Of a stretch of DNA of 58,484 nucleotides, positions 33,224 to 42,715 are shown piece by piece; within the stretch, counting starts at the first letter, position 1, and every line of letters starts with the position of its first letter. The stretch is from Christensenella sp. UBA1431. Its GTDB lineage: Bacteria > Bacillota > Clostridia > Christensenellales > UBA1431. The DNA is taken from NCBI GenBank assembly GCA_002329665.1, contig DCTV01000070.1:16371-74854 (forward strand), in the 5' to 3' direction. Both the position numbers and the translations under genes were made by a program. The notes beneath the pieces are model-generated. The model worked only from the letters and a program-made list of their open reading frames with translations, did not search any database and was not told the DNA's origin.

Positions 33224-34474
33224 ATGCGCATCCTGCACACGTCCGACTGGCATCTCGGGAGGAGCCTCGAACATATCAGCCGCATCGGGGAACAGCGCAA
33301 AGTTATCGATTGCATCTGTAAAACGGCCGAGGAACAGGAGATTGATCTCGTGCTGGTCGCCGGCGACGTTTTCGACACGTACAACCCGTCCGCCGCGGCG
33401 GAGGAGCTGTTTTACGATGCGATAGTACGCTTAAACGGCAAAGGCAGGCGGGCCGTCGTTGTGATAGCGGGCAACCACGACAATCCGGACCGCCTGTGCG
33501 CGGCCAGCCCGCTCGCCCGGAAAAACGGCATCGTCCTGCTGGGCTATCCCGCAAGCGACGCCGGCGCTTCCGGGGCGGGGCCGGGGGACATCCGCATCGA
33601 AGGTTCCGGGCCGGGCTGGCTGGAGCTGAGCGTGCCGGGATGCGCGCATCACGCCGTGATCATCACGCTGCCGTACCCCTCCGAATCCCGGCTCGAGGAG
33701 GTCGTCTCCAGCGAGGCCGACGAAGGGGCCCTGCAAAAAGCGTACTCGGAACGAATAGGCGACCTGTTCGCGTCGCTCAGCCGTAATTTCCGTAAAGACA
33801 CCGTGAACCTGGCCGTCGGACACCTCTTCCTCAGGGGCGGGAAAGAGACGGATTCCGAGCGGACGCTGCAGGTCGGCGGGGCCATGACGGTAGACCCGGC
33901 CGTTTTGCCGAAAAACGCGCACTTCGTCGCGCTGGGCCACCTGCACCGGCCCCAGCGGGTGAACCCGGCGCCCTGTCCGGCAGCCTACGCCGGATCGCCG
34001 CTGGCCTACAGCTTCTCCGAAGCGGAGCGCAGCAAATCGGTGTTCGTCATAGACGCGCTGCCGGGCAAGGCTGCCGAAATCACGCCCGTATACCTCGACT
34101 GCGGTAAACCCCTCCGGCGGTGGGTCGCCGAAAGCGGTATCGGGCAGGCCGTCGCGTGGTGCGAGGAAGGCCGCGACAAAGGCGCATGGATCGACCTGGA
34201 GATCGTGACGGACCGGGTGCTGACGGCGGAAGAACAGCGAACGCTCCGGGCGTTGCACACCGGCATCGTCAACATCCGCCCGAGGCTCAAATCGGAGGCG
34301 TCGGCGCAACTGAGCCCGCAGAGCAGGGAAGGCATGCAAATCGACGAACTCTTCGGCGATTATTACCGTTGTAAGATGCAGGCGGAAATCCCCGCCGAAC
34401 TGATGGAAGCGTTCATGGAAATCGTGAACGACGAGGGAGAGGAGGGCGCGACCGATGAGGCCGATGATACTTGA
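33224..34474 (+). CDS. sbcD: Exonuclease SbcD (Mre11-like nuclease)
   Basis: The 416-residue protein is the nuclease subunit of SbcCD, which processes hairpins and blocked DNA ends. The metallophosphatase motifs are TSDWHLGR (residue 6 on), AGDVFDTYNPS (about 47), AGNHDNPDR (about 83) and ALGHLHRPQ (about 235). The ATG at 33224 follows a GGGAGGGGGG run that serves as ribosome binding site. The gene overlaps sbcC by 20 bases, so the subunits are made together. Confidence 0.93.
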   Translation: MRILHTSDWHLGRSLEHISRIGEQRKVIDCICKTAEEQEIDLVLVAGDVFDTYNPSAAAEELFYDAIVRLNGKGRRAVVVIAGNHDNPDRLCAASPLARKNGIVLLGYPASDAGASGAGPGDIRIEGSGPGWLELSVPGCAHHAVIITLPYPSESRLEEVVSSEADEGALQKAYSERIGDLFASLSRNFRKDTVNLAVGHLFLRGGKETDSERTLQVGGAMTVDPAVLPKNAHFVALGHLHRPQRVNPAPCPAAYAGSPLAYSFSEAERSKSVFVIDALPGKAAEITPVYLDCGKPLRRWVAESGIGQAVAWCEEGRDKGAWIDLEIVTDRVLTAEEQRTLRALHTGIVNIRPRLKSEASAQLSPQSREGMQIDELFGDYYRCKMQAEIPAELMEAFMEIVNDEGEEGATDEADDT

Positions 34475-37400
34475 AATTGAAGGGTTGCACAGCTTTTGCG
34501 GCGTCCAGCGGATCGACTTTCAGGCGCTGGGCGAAACCGGCCTTTTCGGCATATTCGGGCCGACCGGCAGCGGGAAGTCCACCGTCCTCGACGCCGTCAC
34601 GTTCGCCCTCTACGGCAGGGTCCGCCGCGTCGGGGGCACGCAGGGTATCATAAACACCGGCCTCGACTTTACGCGGGTCAAATTCGTCTTCGAACTGATG
34701 AAGGACGGCCGGAGGAAGACGTACTGGGTCGAGCGAAGGTACAAGCGCAGGAAGGATTCCCCCTACGCCTGCGAACCCAAAGTCGCCCGCCTCGTTGAGA
34801 CTGTGGGGGAAGGCGAGGTCCCGCTCTGCGACAAGGCGGCCGAAGTCACCAGACGCGTGCAGGAACTGATCGGGCTGAGCTTCGAAGATTATACGCGGGC
34901 CGTCGTGCTCCCGCAGAACAGTTTCCAGGAGTTTCTGATGCTCAAGGGCAAGGACAGGCGGGCGATGCTCGAGAGAGTCTTTTACCTTGAAGAATACGGC
35001 AAACGCTTGCAGGAGAAGCTCGCGCGCAAGGCGGGGGCGCTCAAAAGCAGCCTCGACGCGCTGAACGGGGAACTGAAAGGGTATGAAGACGCCACCGGCG
35101 AGGCCGTTGACGAAGCGAAAAAAGCCTGCGCGGCCGCCGCGGCCGGGCGGGAGCGGCTGGAAAAGGAGCTTGGCCGGGCGACGAAGCTGTATAACGAGGC
35201 GAAAACGGTCTGGGAGTTCGTCCGCGAGCTTTCGCGCACAGAGGACGAGGCGCGGGCGCACCGGGCGGACGAGGAAGCGACAGCCGAAAAAAGGCTACGG
35301 CTGGACAGGGCGGTGAAAGCGGAAGCGCTGGCCGGGCCGATCCGAAAGAACAGGGAGCTTATAAAAAGCCTGCAGGAAGCAGGAATGGGACTCATAAAGG
35401 CCGAAAGCGACCTATCTCAGGCGGAGGCCGATTTGAAATACGCGCGCGATAAATACGATGCGCTCCAAAAAGAGGCCGTGGCCGAACGCCCGAAGCTGGC
35501 CGAAAAGCGGGTGCGGCTTACTAACGCGCTCGAAATCAGGCTGCAGGTCCTTTCGCTGCAGGAAGAGGCCGACAGGCAGACGGCTTCGCTCGGGGCGTGC
35601 GATCGGGTCATCCGGGGAAAAAAGGCGGCGCTCGAAAAGGGCGTGGCGGAGCTTGAGGCCCTTGAAAACAGCCTTTCAAGCCTCAAACGCGATATGGAGC
35701 CGCTGAAGGCCGATCCGGAGTACAGGCAGCGGATCAGGGCGGGTGCGGATCTCGAGCGGGAAGTATCGGCGGCAAAGGACGCCGTATCGGAAAAGGACAG
35801 GAAAAAGACGGACTTGGAACAGGCGATCGCCGGCCTGAAACGGGAGCTTAGCGCGGTCCGGCACGACATAGAGAAAGCCAGGCTGGCCTATGAAGCCCTG
35901 GAAGCAAAAAAGCGGGCGCACGAGGCCGGTAAGCCCGAGGACAGGGAAGCCGTAGAACAAAGGCTAAAAAAGCTCCACACAATCGGGGCGGTTTACGATG
36001 CACTTATGCGGGAGAAAAGCGAGATCGACGGCCTCGAGGCTCAGAGCGAAAAACTGCGGGCCAAATGCCGCGAACTGGAGGCGCAGTCGTCAAACAAGGC
36101 CAAAAAGAGGGACGAGGCGGAAGCGTCGCTCGCCCGCCACAGGGAGGAGGTTGAGGCAGCGCGCGAGGCGCTGGAGCGCAACACTGCCGTGCTGCTCTCA
36201 CAAAAACTGGTCGAGGGGCAGCCCTGCCCCGTCTGCGGTTCAAGGCATCACCCAGAGCCAGCGGCCCTCGGGGAAGGGCCCGGCGCGGCGGCGCTCGAGG
36301 AACGGCTGAAGGCAGCACAAAAGAATGCGGACGAAGCCGAGAAGGCGTATCAGGACGCCGTGAGGATGGCCGTGGGCGCAGCCGAAGCGCTTAAGGCCCA
36401 GCAGGAGCGGATCGAGCATGTAAAAAAGGAACTCGGGCGGAAACGGGCGGGGTACGACGCGCAGAAACAGAAGCTCCCCGCGGGCTTGAGGGCGCTCGAA
36501 CCCGAAGGCATCGCCGCGGAGCTTACAAGGATGCAAAAGGCCGGCGCGGAATTGCGCAAGGCCGCCGCTGCCTGGGAGAAGGCGCTCGAAGGAATCCAAA
36601 ATGAACTGAAGAACGCAGATGACGCCCTCGCGGCTCGCCTGAAAGACGAGGCCGCAATCGTGGCCGGGCGCAAGGTGAACGAGGCGAACCTGGCGGCGCA
36701 GGAAAAGGAACTGGACGCGGCCAAACGCACACTCGACGAAAAACAAAAAGCGTACGCGGAATTTTTGCTAAGGCACGGCATAAAGAGCGCGGCGCAGGAG
36801 AGCGGCAGGCTGGACGAAAACGAGCGCCGGCTTACTAAGATGCAGCGGCGGGCGGGGGAGATAGAGGCCTCGGCCGGCCAAATGAGGGAGGCGCTCAATA
36901 AGCTGCGGGAGGAACTGCAGGAAAAAAAGGTCGCCCGCGCTTTGATCGAGGCCGACGCAAAGCGCCTCGGGGAACAGAAGGAAGAACGCCTTCAAAGGAT
37001 CAGGGAACTCGCAGGGGACGCCGACATCGAAACGCAGCTCGATGAGACCGACGGGAAGCTGGCCGGGTACGACGCCGGCCTGGAACGGTTCCGCGAAGGG
37101 ATACGGGACCTTGAAGGACGGCGCGCCGGCCTCGAAAAGGAAAAATCGCTCTTGGCGCAGAAAAAAGAATTCTATTCGCGTGAACTGGAGCGTGAATCAA
37201 AACTCCTGAAAGCCACCCTCCTGGAAAACGGTTTCGGTGACGCGAACGAGGCCGAAGCCGCCGTGATGGACCCGCAGCGCCTAAAAGGACTCCGGCTGGA
37301 GATCGAAGCGTTCGACAGGAAGGCGGCGGAGCTTCAGGCGCGGCTGGAAGTGGTACAGGAAAAGCTCGGCGGGCGCAGCATCACCGAAGAGGAATGGGCC

Positions 37401-38060
37401 CTCGCCGAAAACGAATACAGGCGGATAACCGACGAAAAAGAGGAAGCCTTCGCCCGTCACGAGGTGGCGAAGGACGCGCTCGAAAAGACGGAAGCCAGGC
37501 ACGAAAAATGGCTGAAACTGCGCGCGGAAAAAGAAGGGCTCGACCACAGGCAGGGTCTTTTCGATCAGTTGAAAAGCCTCTTTAGGGGGAACGGATTCAT
37601 CGACTACATCGCGGAGGAGCGGCTCCGTTACATCGCTTTGAAGGCCACGGAGACGCTGGGGGTGATGACGAAGCACAGATACGCGCTGGAACTGGGCGAC
37701 GAAGCCGGGTTCGTCATCAGGGACAACGCCAACGGCGGCGTCCAGCGGCCGGTCACGACGCTCTCGGGCGGGGAGGTCTTTTTGGCGTCGCTCTCCCTCG
37801 CCCTCGCGCTGTCCGAGCACATCCAGCTCAAAGGGCAGAGCCCGCTCGAACTGTTTTTCCTCGACGAAGGCTTCGGCTCGCTGGACCCCGGGCTGCTGGA
37901 CAACGTGATCGACGCCCTTGAAAGGCTGGTGAGCAAGGACCGGGTCATCGGGCTCATCAGCCATGTGCCCGAACTCAGGCAGCGGATCGGCCGCAGGCTT
38001 ATTGTCGATCCCCCGACGCTGCAGGGGGAGGGCAGCACCGTGCGGCTCGAGCGTTCGTAA
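34455..38060 (+). CDS. sbcC: Exonuclease subunit SbcC (Rad50-like SMC ATPase)
   Basis: The 1201-residue protein has Walker A GPTGSGKSTVLDA near residue 36. A long coiled coil of Ala, Glu, Lys and Arg runs from about 190 to 1000, interrupted by a zinc hook (CPVCGSRHHPEP, about 590). The C-terminal ABC part has TLSGGEVFLASLSLALAL (about 1098) and Walker B LFFLDEGFGSLD (about 1135). Two such arms joined at the hook hold DNA ends for SbcD. The length is within the usual range of 1000 to 1200 residues. Confidence 0.94.
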   Translation: MRPMILEIEGLHSFCGVQRIDFQALGETGLFGIFGPTGSGKSTVLDAVTFALYGRVRRVGGTQGIINTGLDFTRVKFVFELMKDGRRKTYWVERRYKRRKDSPYACEPKVARLVETVGEGEVPLCDKAAEVTRRVQELIGLSFEDYTRAVVLPQNSFQEFLMLKGKDRRAMLERVFYLEEYGKRLQEKLARKAGALKSSLDALNGELKGYEDATGEAVDEAKKACAAAAAGRERLEKELGRATKLYNEAKTVWEFVRELSRTEDEARAHRADEEATAEKRLRLDRAVKAEALAGPIRKNRELIKSLQEAGMGLIKAESDLSQAEADLKYARDKYDALQKEAVAERPKLAEKRVRLTNALEIRLQVLSLQEEADRQTASLGACDRVIRGKKAALEKGVAELEALENSLSSLKRDMEPLKADPEYRQRIRAGADLEREVSAAKDAVSEKDRKKTDLEQAIAGLKRELSAVRHDIEKARLAYEALEAKKRAHEAGKPEDREAVEQRLKKLHTIGAVYDALMREKSEIDGLEAQSEKLRAKCRELEAQSSNKAKKRDEAEASLARHREEVEAAREALERNTAVLLSQKLVEGQPCPVCGSRHHPEPAALGEGPGAAALEERLKAAQKNADEAEKAYQDAVRMAVGAAEALKAQQERIEHVKKELGRKRAGYDAQKQKLPAGLRALEPEGIAAELTRMQKAGAELRKAAAAWEKALEGIQNELKNADDALAARLKDEAAIVAGRKVNEANLAAQEKELDAAKRTLDEKQKAYAEFLLRHGIKSAAQESGRLDENERRLTKMQRRAGEIEASAGQMREALNKLREELQEKKVARALIEADAKRLGEQKEERLQRIRELAGDADIETQLDETDGKLAGYDAGLERFREGIRDLEGRRAGLEKEKSLLAQKKEFYSRELERESKLLKATLLENGFGDANEAEAAVMDPQRLKGLRLEIEAFDRKAAELQARLEVVQEKLGGRSITEEEWALAENEYRRITDEKEEAFARHEVAKDALEKTEARHEKWLKLRAEKEGLDHRQGLFDQLKSLFRGNGFIDYIAEERLRYIALKATETLGVMTKHRYALELGDEAGFVIRDNANGGVQRPVTTLSGGEVFLASLSLALALSEHIQLKGQSPLELFFLDEGFGSLDPGLLDNVIDALERLVSKDRVIGLISHVPELRQRIGRRLIVDPPTLQGEGSTVRLERS

Positions 38061-38095
38061 GAGCGTGCCGCGGGGGGCCGCGGCCCCCAAACCTG

Positions 38096-38127
38096 CCCAC
38101 GCAAACCTCGTGTTTGCGTGGGTTTTT
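38096..38127 (+). terminator. Terminator of sbcDC
   Basis: An 11-bp perfect stem (CCCACGCAAAC/GTTTGCGTGGG) with a 5-base loop is followed by five T residues, 36 bases after the sbcC stop. Confidence 0.92.
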
Positions 38128-38135
38128 CCAGGTTG

Positions 38136-38160
38136 AAATGCCGCTTTTTAAGCGGCATTT
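38136..38160. terminator. Second hairpin between convergent sbcC and GH18 genes
   Basis: A perfect 11-bp stem (AAATGCCGCTT/AAGCGGCATTT) with a 3-base loop lies just beyond the sbcDC terminator. It can act for the minus-strand GH18 gene and as a back-up for sbcDC. The T residues of its own 3' arm form a short U-tract on either strand. Confidence 0.7.
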
Positions 38161-38216
38161 CTTTGCCGAACCGGCGCGCATGCCGCCGGTCCGGATTGAA
38201 GCGGTGCTTTCATCAA

Positions 38217-39500
38217 TTATAGGACTTTCACTATGTTATACATGTCGTTGAGCACGATCCAGTTCTGGGGGAAGGGGATGCCGAGCACCCAGTAGCTCAC
38301 GCCTCTCAGGTCGTATTTGTTAACCAGCATCAGCTTCGCCTCGACGCTCCTTGCGTCTTCGAACCACACTTCGTGTTCCACCCCGTCCGAATCGTAATAA
38401 CGGTATGTCGGGGATTTCGTCTGTTCGTCGAACATGATATGCGCGCCTTGCTCCGCCGCGATGCGTATGGCTTCCTGCGGGCTGATCCGCCGTGCCCATC
38501 TGCCGGGCGTGTAGGGCAGCGGCCAGTCGTACCCGTACAGGGGCATGCCCATCAGTATCTTGCGGCTGGGTATGACGGACACGGCGTATCTGATGACGTC
38601 CTCGACGAGGTCGACGGGGGCGACGGCGTACGGCGGGCCTCCGGACCAGCCCCATTCGTACGTCATGATGATGACTAAGTCGACAATCTCGCCGTGCGCC
38701 CTGTAATCGTGCGCACCGTGCCATGCGCCGCCTGTGTAATCGGCTGGCTTCGGCGCGAGCGCGGTGGAGACGACGTAATTGAGCGGGTGGAGCGCGTTTA
38801 CCACCTTCCGGAGGAAGGCGTTGTAATTGTCCCTGTTTTCAGGGGAAATCCGCTCAAAGTCGATGTTTACGCCGTAATATCCCTTGTTTCCGAGGATCTC
38901 GATTATGTTGTCTATCAGGGTATCCTGCAACTGCTCGTTCTCCAGGACCGTGTCGACCAGCTCCGTGCTGAACGTGCCTTCGGCGAAGTTGGTGACGACC
39001 ATCAGCGGCGCGATGTCGTACCTTTGTGCCGCGCTGCGGATTGCCGCGTCGTCGATGTCGATGAGGGCCCCCGTGTTGGTGACGCGGTAGCTGAAGGGGC
39101 TGATGTAGGTCAGGTACTGTCCGACGCCGTCCACGATTGCGGTTTCTCTCTCCGGCGTGGACGGCTCGATATAGCCGTTTGTTTCGATGAACCCGTAATT
39201 GCGCATCCTCTGGGGTATCCTTATCACCATCCCTATCTGCAGGCGTTGCGGGTCCACATCGGGGTTCAGGTTGATGATGTCGTTTACGGTCGTGCTGAAT
39301 CTTCGGGCGAGTTCGAAGAACGTATCACCCTGACGCACCGTGTACGCGACCTCCGTCGCGGGGATCACGAGTGCCTGGCCGACTACGAGATACGGAAAAT
39401 CGTCGAGCTGGTTGGCCCTGCGTATCTCGTCGGGGGTTACGCCGAACCGCCGTGCGATCCTGTAAAGCGAGTCGTTTTGTTGTACTACGTGTATTACCAA
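38217..39500 (-). CDS. LysM-GH18 glycosidase, SleL/YaaH-type spore protein
   Basis: The 427-residue protein has two LysM domains (about residues 3-47 and 51-96), then a glycosyl hydrolase family 18 domain. The catalytic motif is GVNIDFERI, with the Glu as acid. The same layout is found in SleL/YaaH, which degrade spore cortex muramic-lactam peptidoglycan during germination. I place the start at the TTG at 39500 with AGGAAG 8 bases upstream, giving MVIHVVQQN as the first residues; other weak starts lie upstream. No signal peptide is present, which fits spore-coat proteins. It is divergent from a peptidase gene with related LysM architecture. Confidence 0.85.
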   Translation of the reverse strand: MVIHVVQQNDSLYRIARRFGVTPDEIRRANQLDDFPYLVVGQALVIPATEVAYTVRQGDTFFELARRFSTTVNDIINLNPDVDPQRLQIGMVIRIPQRMRNYGFIETNGYIEPSTPERETAIVDGVGQYLTYISPFSYRVTNTGALIDIDDAAIRSAAQRYDIAPLMVVTNFAEGTFSTELVDTVLENEQLQDTLIDNIIEILGNKGYYGVNIDFERISPENRDNYNAFLRKVVNALHPLNYVVSTALAPKPADYTGGAWHGAHDYRAHGEIVDLVIIMTYEWGWSGGPPYAVAPVDLVEDVIRYAVSVIPSRKILMGMPLYGYDWPLPYTPGRWARRISPQEAIRIAAEQGAHIMFDEQTKSPTYRYYDSDGVEHEVWFEDARSVEAKLMLVNKYDLRGVSYWVLGIPFPQNWIVLNDMYNIVKVL

Positions 39501-39624
39501 ATCAAACACTTCCTCACATGCCAATATTGGGGGCCGGCAGGTTTCTATTATATGAAACGGAGAAACCCTAAGTTCATCGTCCGGGGATATAAATGCCCGC
39601 CCGGTGTCTGACCTTTACCGCAAA

Positions 39625-39645
39625 CCGGCTCCGTCAAGGAGCCGG
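39625..39645. other. Perfect 8-bp hairpin in the divergent spacer
   Basis: CCGGCTCC-GTCAA-GGAGCCGG lies between the GH18 and M14 genes, about 110 bases before the M14 start. No T-run follows. A role as operator or transcript boundary is possible. Confidence 0.4.
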
Positions 39646-39756
39646 CAAGGGGAAAAACCGGTATCCGTGCCGGCGGCCGGCAGGTCGCAGATGGGCAGTC
39701 ACCTATTGTTTTGGGCTGAATACTATAATGGAAAACAAAGAGAAAGGGTTTTTGCG

Positions 39757-41037
39757 TTGAGAGTATTACGGTTGGGCATGTCGGGCACGGACGTGATGGA
39801 GATACAGGCTCTCCTTCGAAGGCTGGGATACGATGTCGGCCCCATAGACGGCCGCTTCGGCCCGCGAACCGAACGGGCCGTGAGGGCTTTCCAGTCCTAT
39901 TTCTCCCTGGCGCCGGACGGCGTTATCGGGGAGAGGACCTACGCGAAACTCAACCGCCTGCTGCTGGGGTACGACCTTTATACGATAAAGAGCGGGGACA
40001 CCTTCTACGAAATCGCGAGGAAATACCACACGGACCCCGCGCTCATCGCCGTCGCCAATCCGGACGCAGACCCCGAGCGCCTGACAATCGGACAGACAAT
40101 AAAGGTGCCTTACGATATCGAAGTGGTCCGCACGAACATCGACTACACCTATGACATAATGGAACGGAACATCATGGGCCTGAAGGCGCGCTACCCGTTC
40201 ATCGACACGGATGTGGCGGGGCACAGCGTGCTCGGGAGGAACCTCTATTCCCTGCGCCTTGGCAGGGGTCCCAACCGGGTCTTTTACAGCGGGGCCATCC
40301 ACGCGTTGGAATGGATCACCGCGCCGCTGCTGATGAAATTCGTTGAGGATTTTTCAAGGGCGTACGCGCTGGGGACGACCCTCAACGGCTACGACCCGAG
40401 GGCCATATGGGAGACGAGCAGCATCCATATCCTCCCCATGGCCAATCCTGACGGCGTGGACCTCGTGCTCAACGGCCTACAGCCGAACAACCCGTATTAT
40501 TACGACCTGATACGCTGGAACGGCGGCAGCACCGATTTTTCAACTGACTGGACGGCCAATGTGCGCGGCGTTGACCTGAACCATAATTTCGACGCGGGCT
40601 GGGAAGAGTACAGGGAAATCGCGCAACAGAGCGGGATTACCGGGCCGGGCCCGCGCAGGTGGCCGGGCCCCTATCCGCACTCGGAACCGGAGACGGCGGC
40701 CATGGTCGCATACACGCGCAGCCACGACTTTCGAATGGTCGTCGCGTTCCACTCGCAGGGCGAGGTTATCTACTGGGATTACAAGGACCTGGCGCCGCCG
40801 GAAGCGCTGGACATAGCCCAGCGGTTTTCCGAAGTGAGCGGCTACGCGATTTCCGACCCCATCCTCCTGGCATCCTTATCGGGGTTCAAGGACTGGTTCA
40901 TCCTCGAATTCGGACGGCCGGGCTATACCGTCGAAGTAGGACGGGGCGTGAACCCGCTGCCCATATCGGATTTTGACGGGATTTACGCCCGTGTCCTGCC
41001 CCTGATGCTCCTCGGTTCCGTCGTCACCGCGGGATAA
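39757..41037 (+). CDS. M14 gamma-D-glutamyl-diaminopimelate peptidase with peptidoglycan-binding and LysM domains
   Basis: The 426-residue protein begins with a PG-binding-1 domain (about residues 1-62, GMSGTDVMEIQALLRRLGY). A LysM domain (about 69-114) and an M14 zinc carboxypeptidase domain follow. Zinc ligands are His and Glu in IHALEW (about 178-181) and a later His in VAFHSQG (about 331); the catalytic Glu is in TVEVGRG. Such proteins cut between D-Glu and mDAP in cortex or spore wall. The TTG at 39757 is the likely start because AGAAAGGG lies 8 bases upstream and a TATAAT box (39724-39729) lies inside the longer frame. It has no signal peptide. Confidence 0.88.
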   Translation: MRVLRLGMSGTDVMEIQALLRRLGYDVGPIDGRFGPRTERAVRAFQSYFSLAPDGVIGERTYAKLNRLLLGYDLYTIKSGDTFYEIARKYHTDPALIAVANPDADPERLTIGQTIKVPYDIEVVRTNIDYTYDIMERNIMGLKARYPFIDTDVAGHSVLGRNLYSLRLGRGPNRVFYSGAIHALEWITAPLLMKFVEDFSRAYALGTTLNGYDPRAIWETSSIHILPMANPDGVDLVLNGLQPNNPYYYDLIRWNGGSTDFSTDWTANVRGVDLNHNFDAGWEEYREIAQQSGITGPGPRRWPGPYPHSEPETAAMVAYTRSHDFRMVVAFHSQGEVIYWDYKDLAPPEALDIAQRFSEVSGYAISDPILLASLSGFKDWFILEFGRPGYTVEVGRGVNPLPISDFDGIYARVLPLMLLGSVVTAG

Positions 41038-41219
41038 TACGGACGAAACGCCCGTCGCGGGCCCGGCGTGCGCGGGGCATGCCGCGAAGGCTGGGGGCCG
41101 CGCTACCGCCGTCCAACGGCAGGGTGAGCGTATCCATTCCTTAAGCAGTGAAAAAGCCGGTACGGTTTCTCCTTCTTAATCATATTCTGAACCATAATGT
41201 CCGACGAGGTGAGAGACCG

Positions 41220-41663
41220 ATGCCCATGTCAACCAGAGAGATGTTTGCAAGGCTCATCAACTGCGAAGCCGGCGGCGAGGGACTGACTGGGATGCAGGCC
41301 GTGGCCACGGCGATCATGAACAGGGTCCACGTGGCGTACGGTGAATACCTGCGCGTCTGCCAGGGCAACCTTCGCTTTGTCATGGAACAGCCGTATCAGT
41401 ATACCTGCATGATGGAAACGGTGGGTGGAGAATACAACCCCCAGAACATCTGGAACACTCCGGCGGAAGCGATCCATTTCGAGGTCGCGGACTGGGCGCT
41501 GGCGGGCAACAAACTTTCGGACGTTGACGACGCGCTGTGGTATATGAACCCGTTCAGCCCCGATTGCCCGCCTTTTTTCCCTTACAACAGGTCGGGGGTG
41601 ATCTTCAATCGGATCGGGGAGCACTGCTTCTACATCCCGACGTCTCTCTACGCCCAAACGTGA
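41220..41663 (+). CDS. SleB-family cell wall hydrolase
   Basis: The 147-residue protein is a compact SleB/CwlJ-type hydrolase domain. The catalytic Glu lies in NCEAGGEG (about residue 16), followed by the family segment GMQAVATAIMNRV. Such enzymes hydrolyse the spore cortex. It lacks a signal peptide and a binding domain, which is more like CwlJ than SleB. GAGGTGAG precedes the ATG. The gene lies between the M14 peptidase and a coat-like protein, so the cluster seems devoted to spore wall turnover. Confidence 0.85.
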   Translation: MPMSTREMFARLINCEAGGEGLTGMQAVATAIMNRVHVAYGEYLRVCQGNLRFVMEQPYQYTCMMETVGGEYNPQNIWNTPAEAIHFEVADWALAGNKLSDVDDALWYMNPFSPDCPPFFPYNRSGVIFNRIGEHCFYIPTSLYAQT

Positions 41664-41689
41664 CCACTTAAAGGAGGAATGCACAGAAA

Positions 41690-42526
41690 ATGGCTATTTA
41701 CAACAACTATTTCGGCAGCGGTTACAATAGACAGCCGAATACGCAGGCCGGCATGGCCGCGCGCCAGCAGGCGAGGCCGCAGGCCCCGGCACAGCCCATG
41801 GCAGCCCGGCCGCCTGCCGCCGCCCCCGTGCCGCCCGCCACACAGATACCCGTGCCGTCGCCGCCAGCAGCGGAGGTTCCCTGCCCCGGGGTTACACCGG
41901 CGCCCGGCCAGCTGCCCCCGGCCGCGTACGAGCCGGGGCCTGAAGAGGCGCCGCCCATAGTCCGTAGAGCGGTGCAGGCGGGGCAGACCGTGATCCCGCC
42001 CGCGCCAAGACAAGCTGCTCCGTCCCCCCGGGCTATGCCGGGTGCGGGCGCAGCGCCAAGACAGGCTGCTCCGTCCCCCTGGGCTGCGGCGAATGCGGGT
42101 GCGATGCAGGGACGCGCGGCTCCGGCCCCCGCGGCTATGACCAATGCGGGGGCGATGCAGCCCGCAGCGGCAGGCCCCTGTCCCAGGCCGAATGCGGCCG
42201 TAGCGCCAAACCAGGAGGCGCCGACCTTCGCGCCGGTCTCGGCCTGGGTTTCGGCGGAGATGGTGCCCTATACCCTCACCAGCACGTATTACCTGGCCGG
42301 AAGATTGAAAGAATACTGCGACATGCTGGTAAAGGTAGAGTTCGTACTGGGGGCCTCAGGCACGCTCATAGACAGGATCGGCATCCTGAAAGATGTCGGG
42401 GCGGCATATATAATCCTGGAGCAGCCCATTTCGGCGAACGAACTGACGATCTGCGACATGTATTCGATCAAGTTCGTTACCGTTTACCTCGAGTCCGGGC
42501 CTTTAATGTTCAAACATCAGGCCTGA
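41690..42526 (+). CDS. Putative spore-coat protein with GerQ-like C-terminal domain
   Basis: The 278-residue protein has a short N-terminal motif (MAIYNNYFGSGYN), a Pro/Ala/Gln-rich middle of about 160 residues with the repeat APRQAAPSP, and a C-terminal domain of about 85 residues. That domain (YLAGRLKEYCDMLVKVEF to YSIKFVTVYL) resembles in layout the GerQ coat protein, which is cross-linked and holds CwlJ in the coat. The neighbouring SleB/CwlJ-type hydrolase gene, 26 bases upstream, fits this. The similarity is judged by eye and needs a profile search. AAAGGAGG lies 12 bases before the ATG. Confidence 0.6.
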   Translation: MAIYNNYFGSGYNRQPNTQAGMAARQQARPQAPAQPMAARPPAAAPVPPATQIPVPSPPAAEVPCPGVTPAPGQLPPAAYEPGPEEAPPIVRRAVQAGQTVIPPAPRQAAPSPRAMPGAGAAPRQAAPSPWAAANAGAMQGRAAPAPAAMTNAGAMQPAAAGPCPRPNAAVAPNQEAPTFAPVSAWVSAEMVPYTLTSTYYLAGRLKEYCDMLVKVEFVLGASGTLIDRIGILKDVGAAYIILEQPISANELTICDMYSIKFVTVYLESGPLMFKHQA

Positions 42527-42532
42527 AGCGAA

Positions 42533-42572
42533 AAACGGCGGGACGGAAGCCTTATTTTCCTTTCCGCCGTTT
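42533..42572 (+). terminator. Hairpin after the coat-like gene
   Basis: AAACGGCGG (42533-42541) pairs with CCGCCGTTT (42564-42572), enclosing a T-rich loop. It lies 7 bases after the stop codon. The following bases are not T-rich, so its strength as a terminator is uncertain. Confidence 0.55.
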
Positions 42573-42715
42573 GCCTGCCTGAAAACCGCGTTATTGGCCG
42601 CGTTTTCGAAGTAAATTGGGCAACGCCCCCGATATGGACAGGACCGCGAAGTTTTGCTACACTTGAAGCAAAGACGGGGGCGGAAACAAGGCGCCCGTAC
42701 CGAAGGAGAATGCAA

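Noticed and set aside
42573..42715. Possible SRP RNA (ffs) upstream of dnaX
   Set aside because: Many Firmicutes carry it here, but the conserved GGTG-core and tetraloop sequence is not visible and the region is too short.
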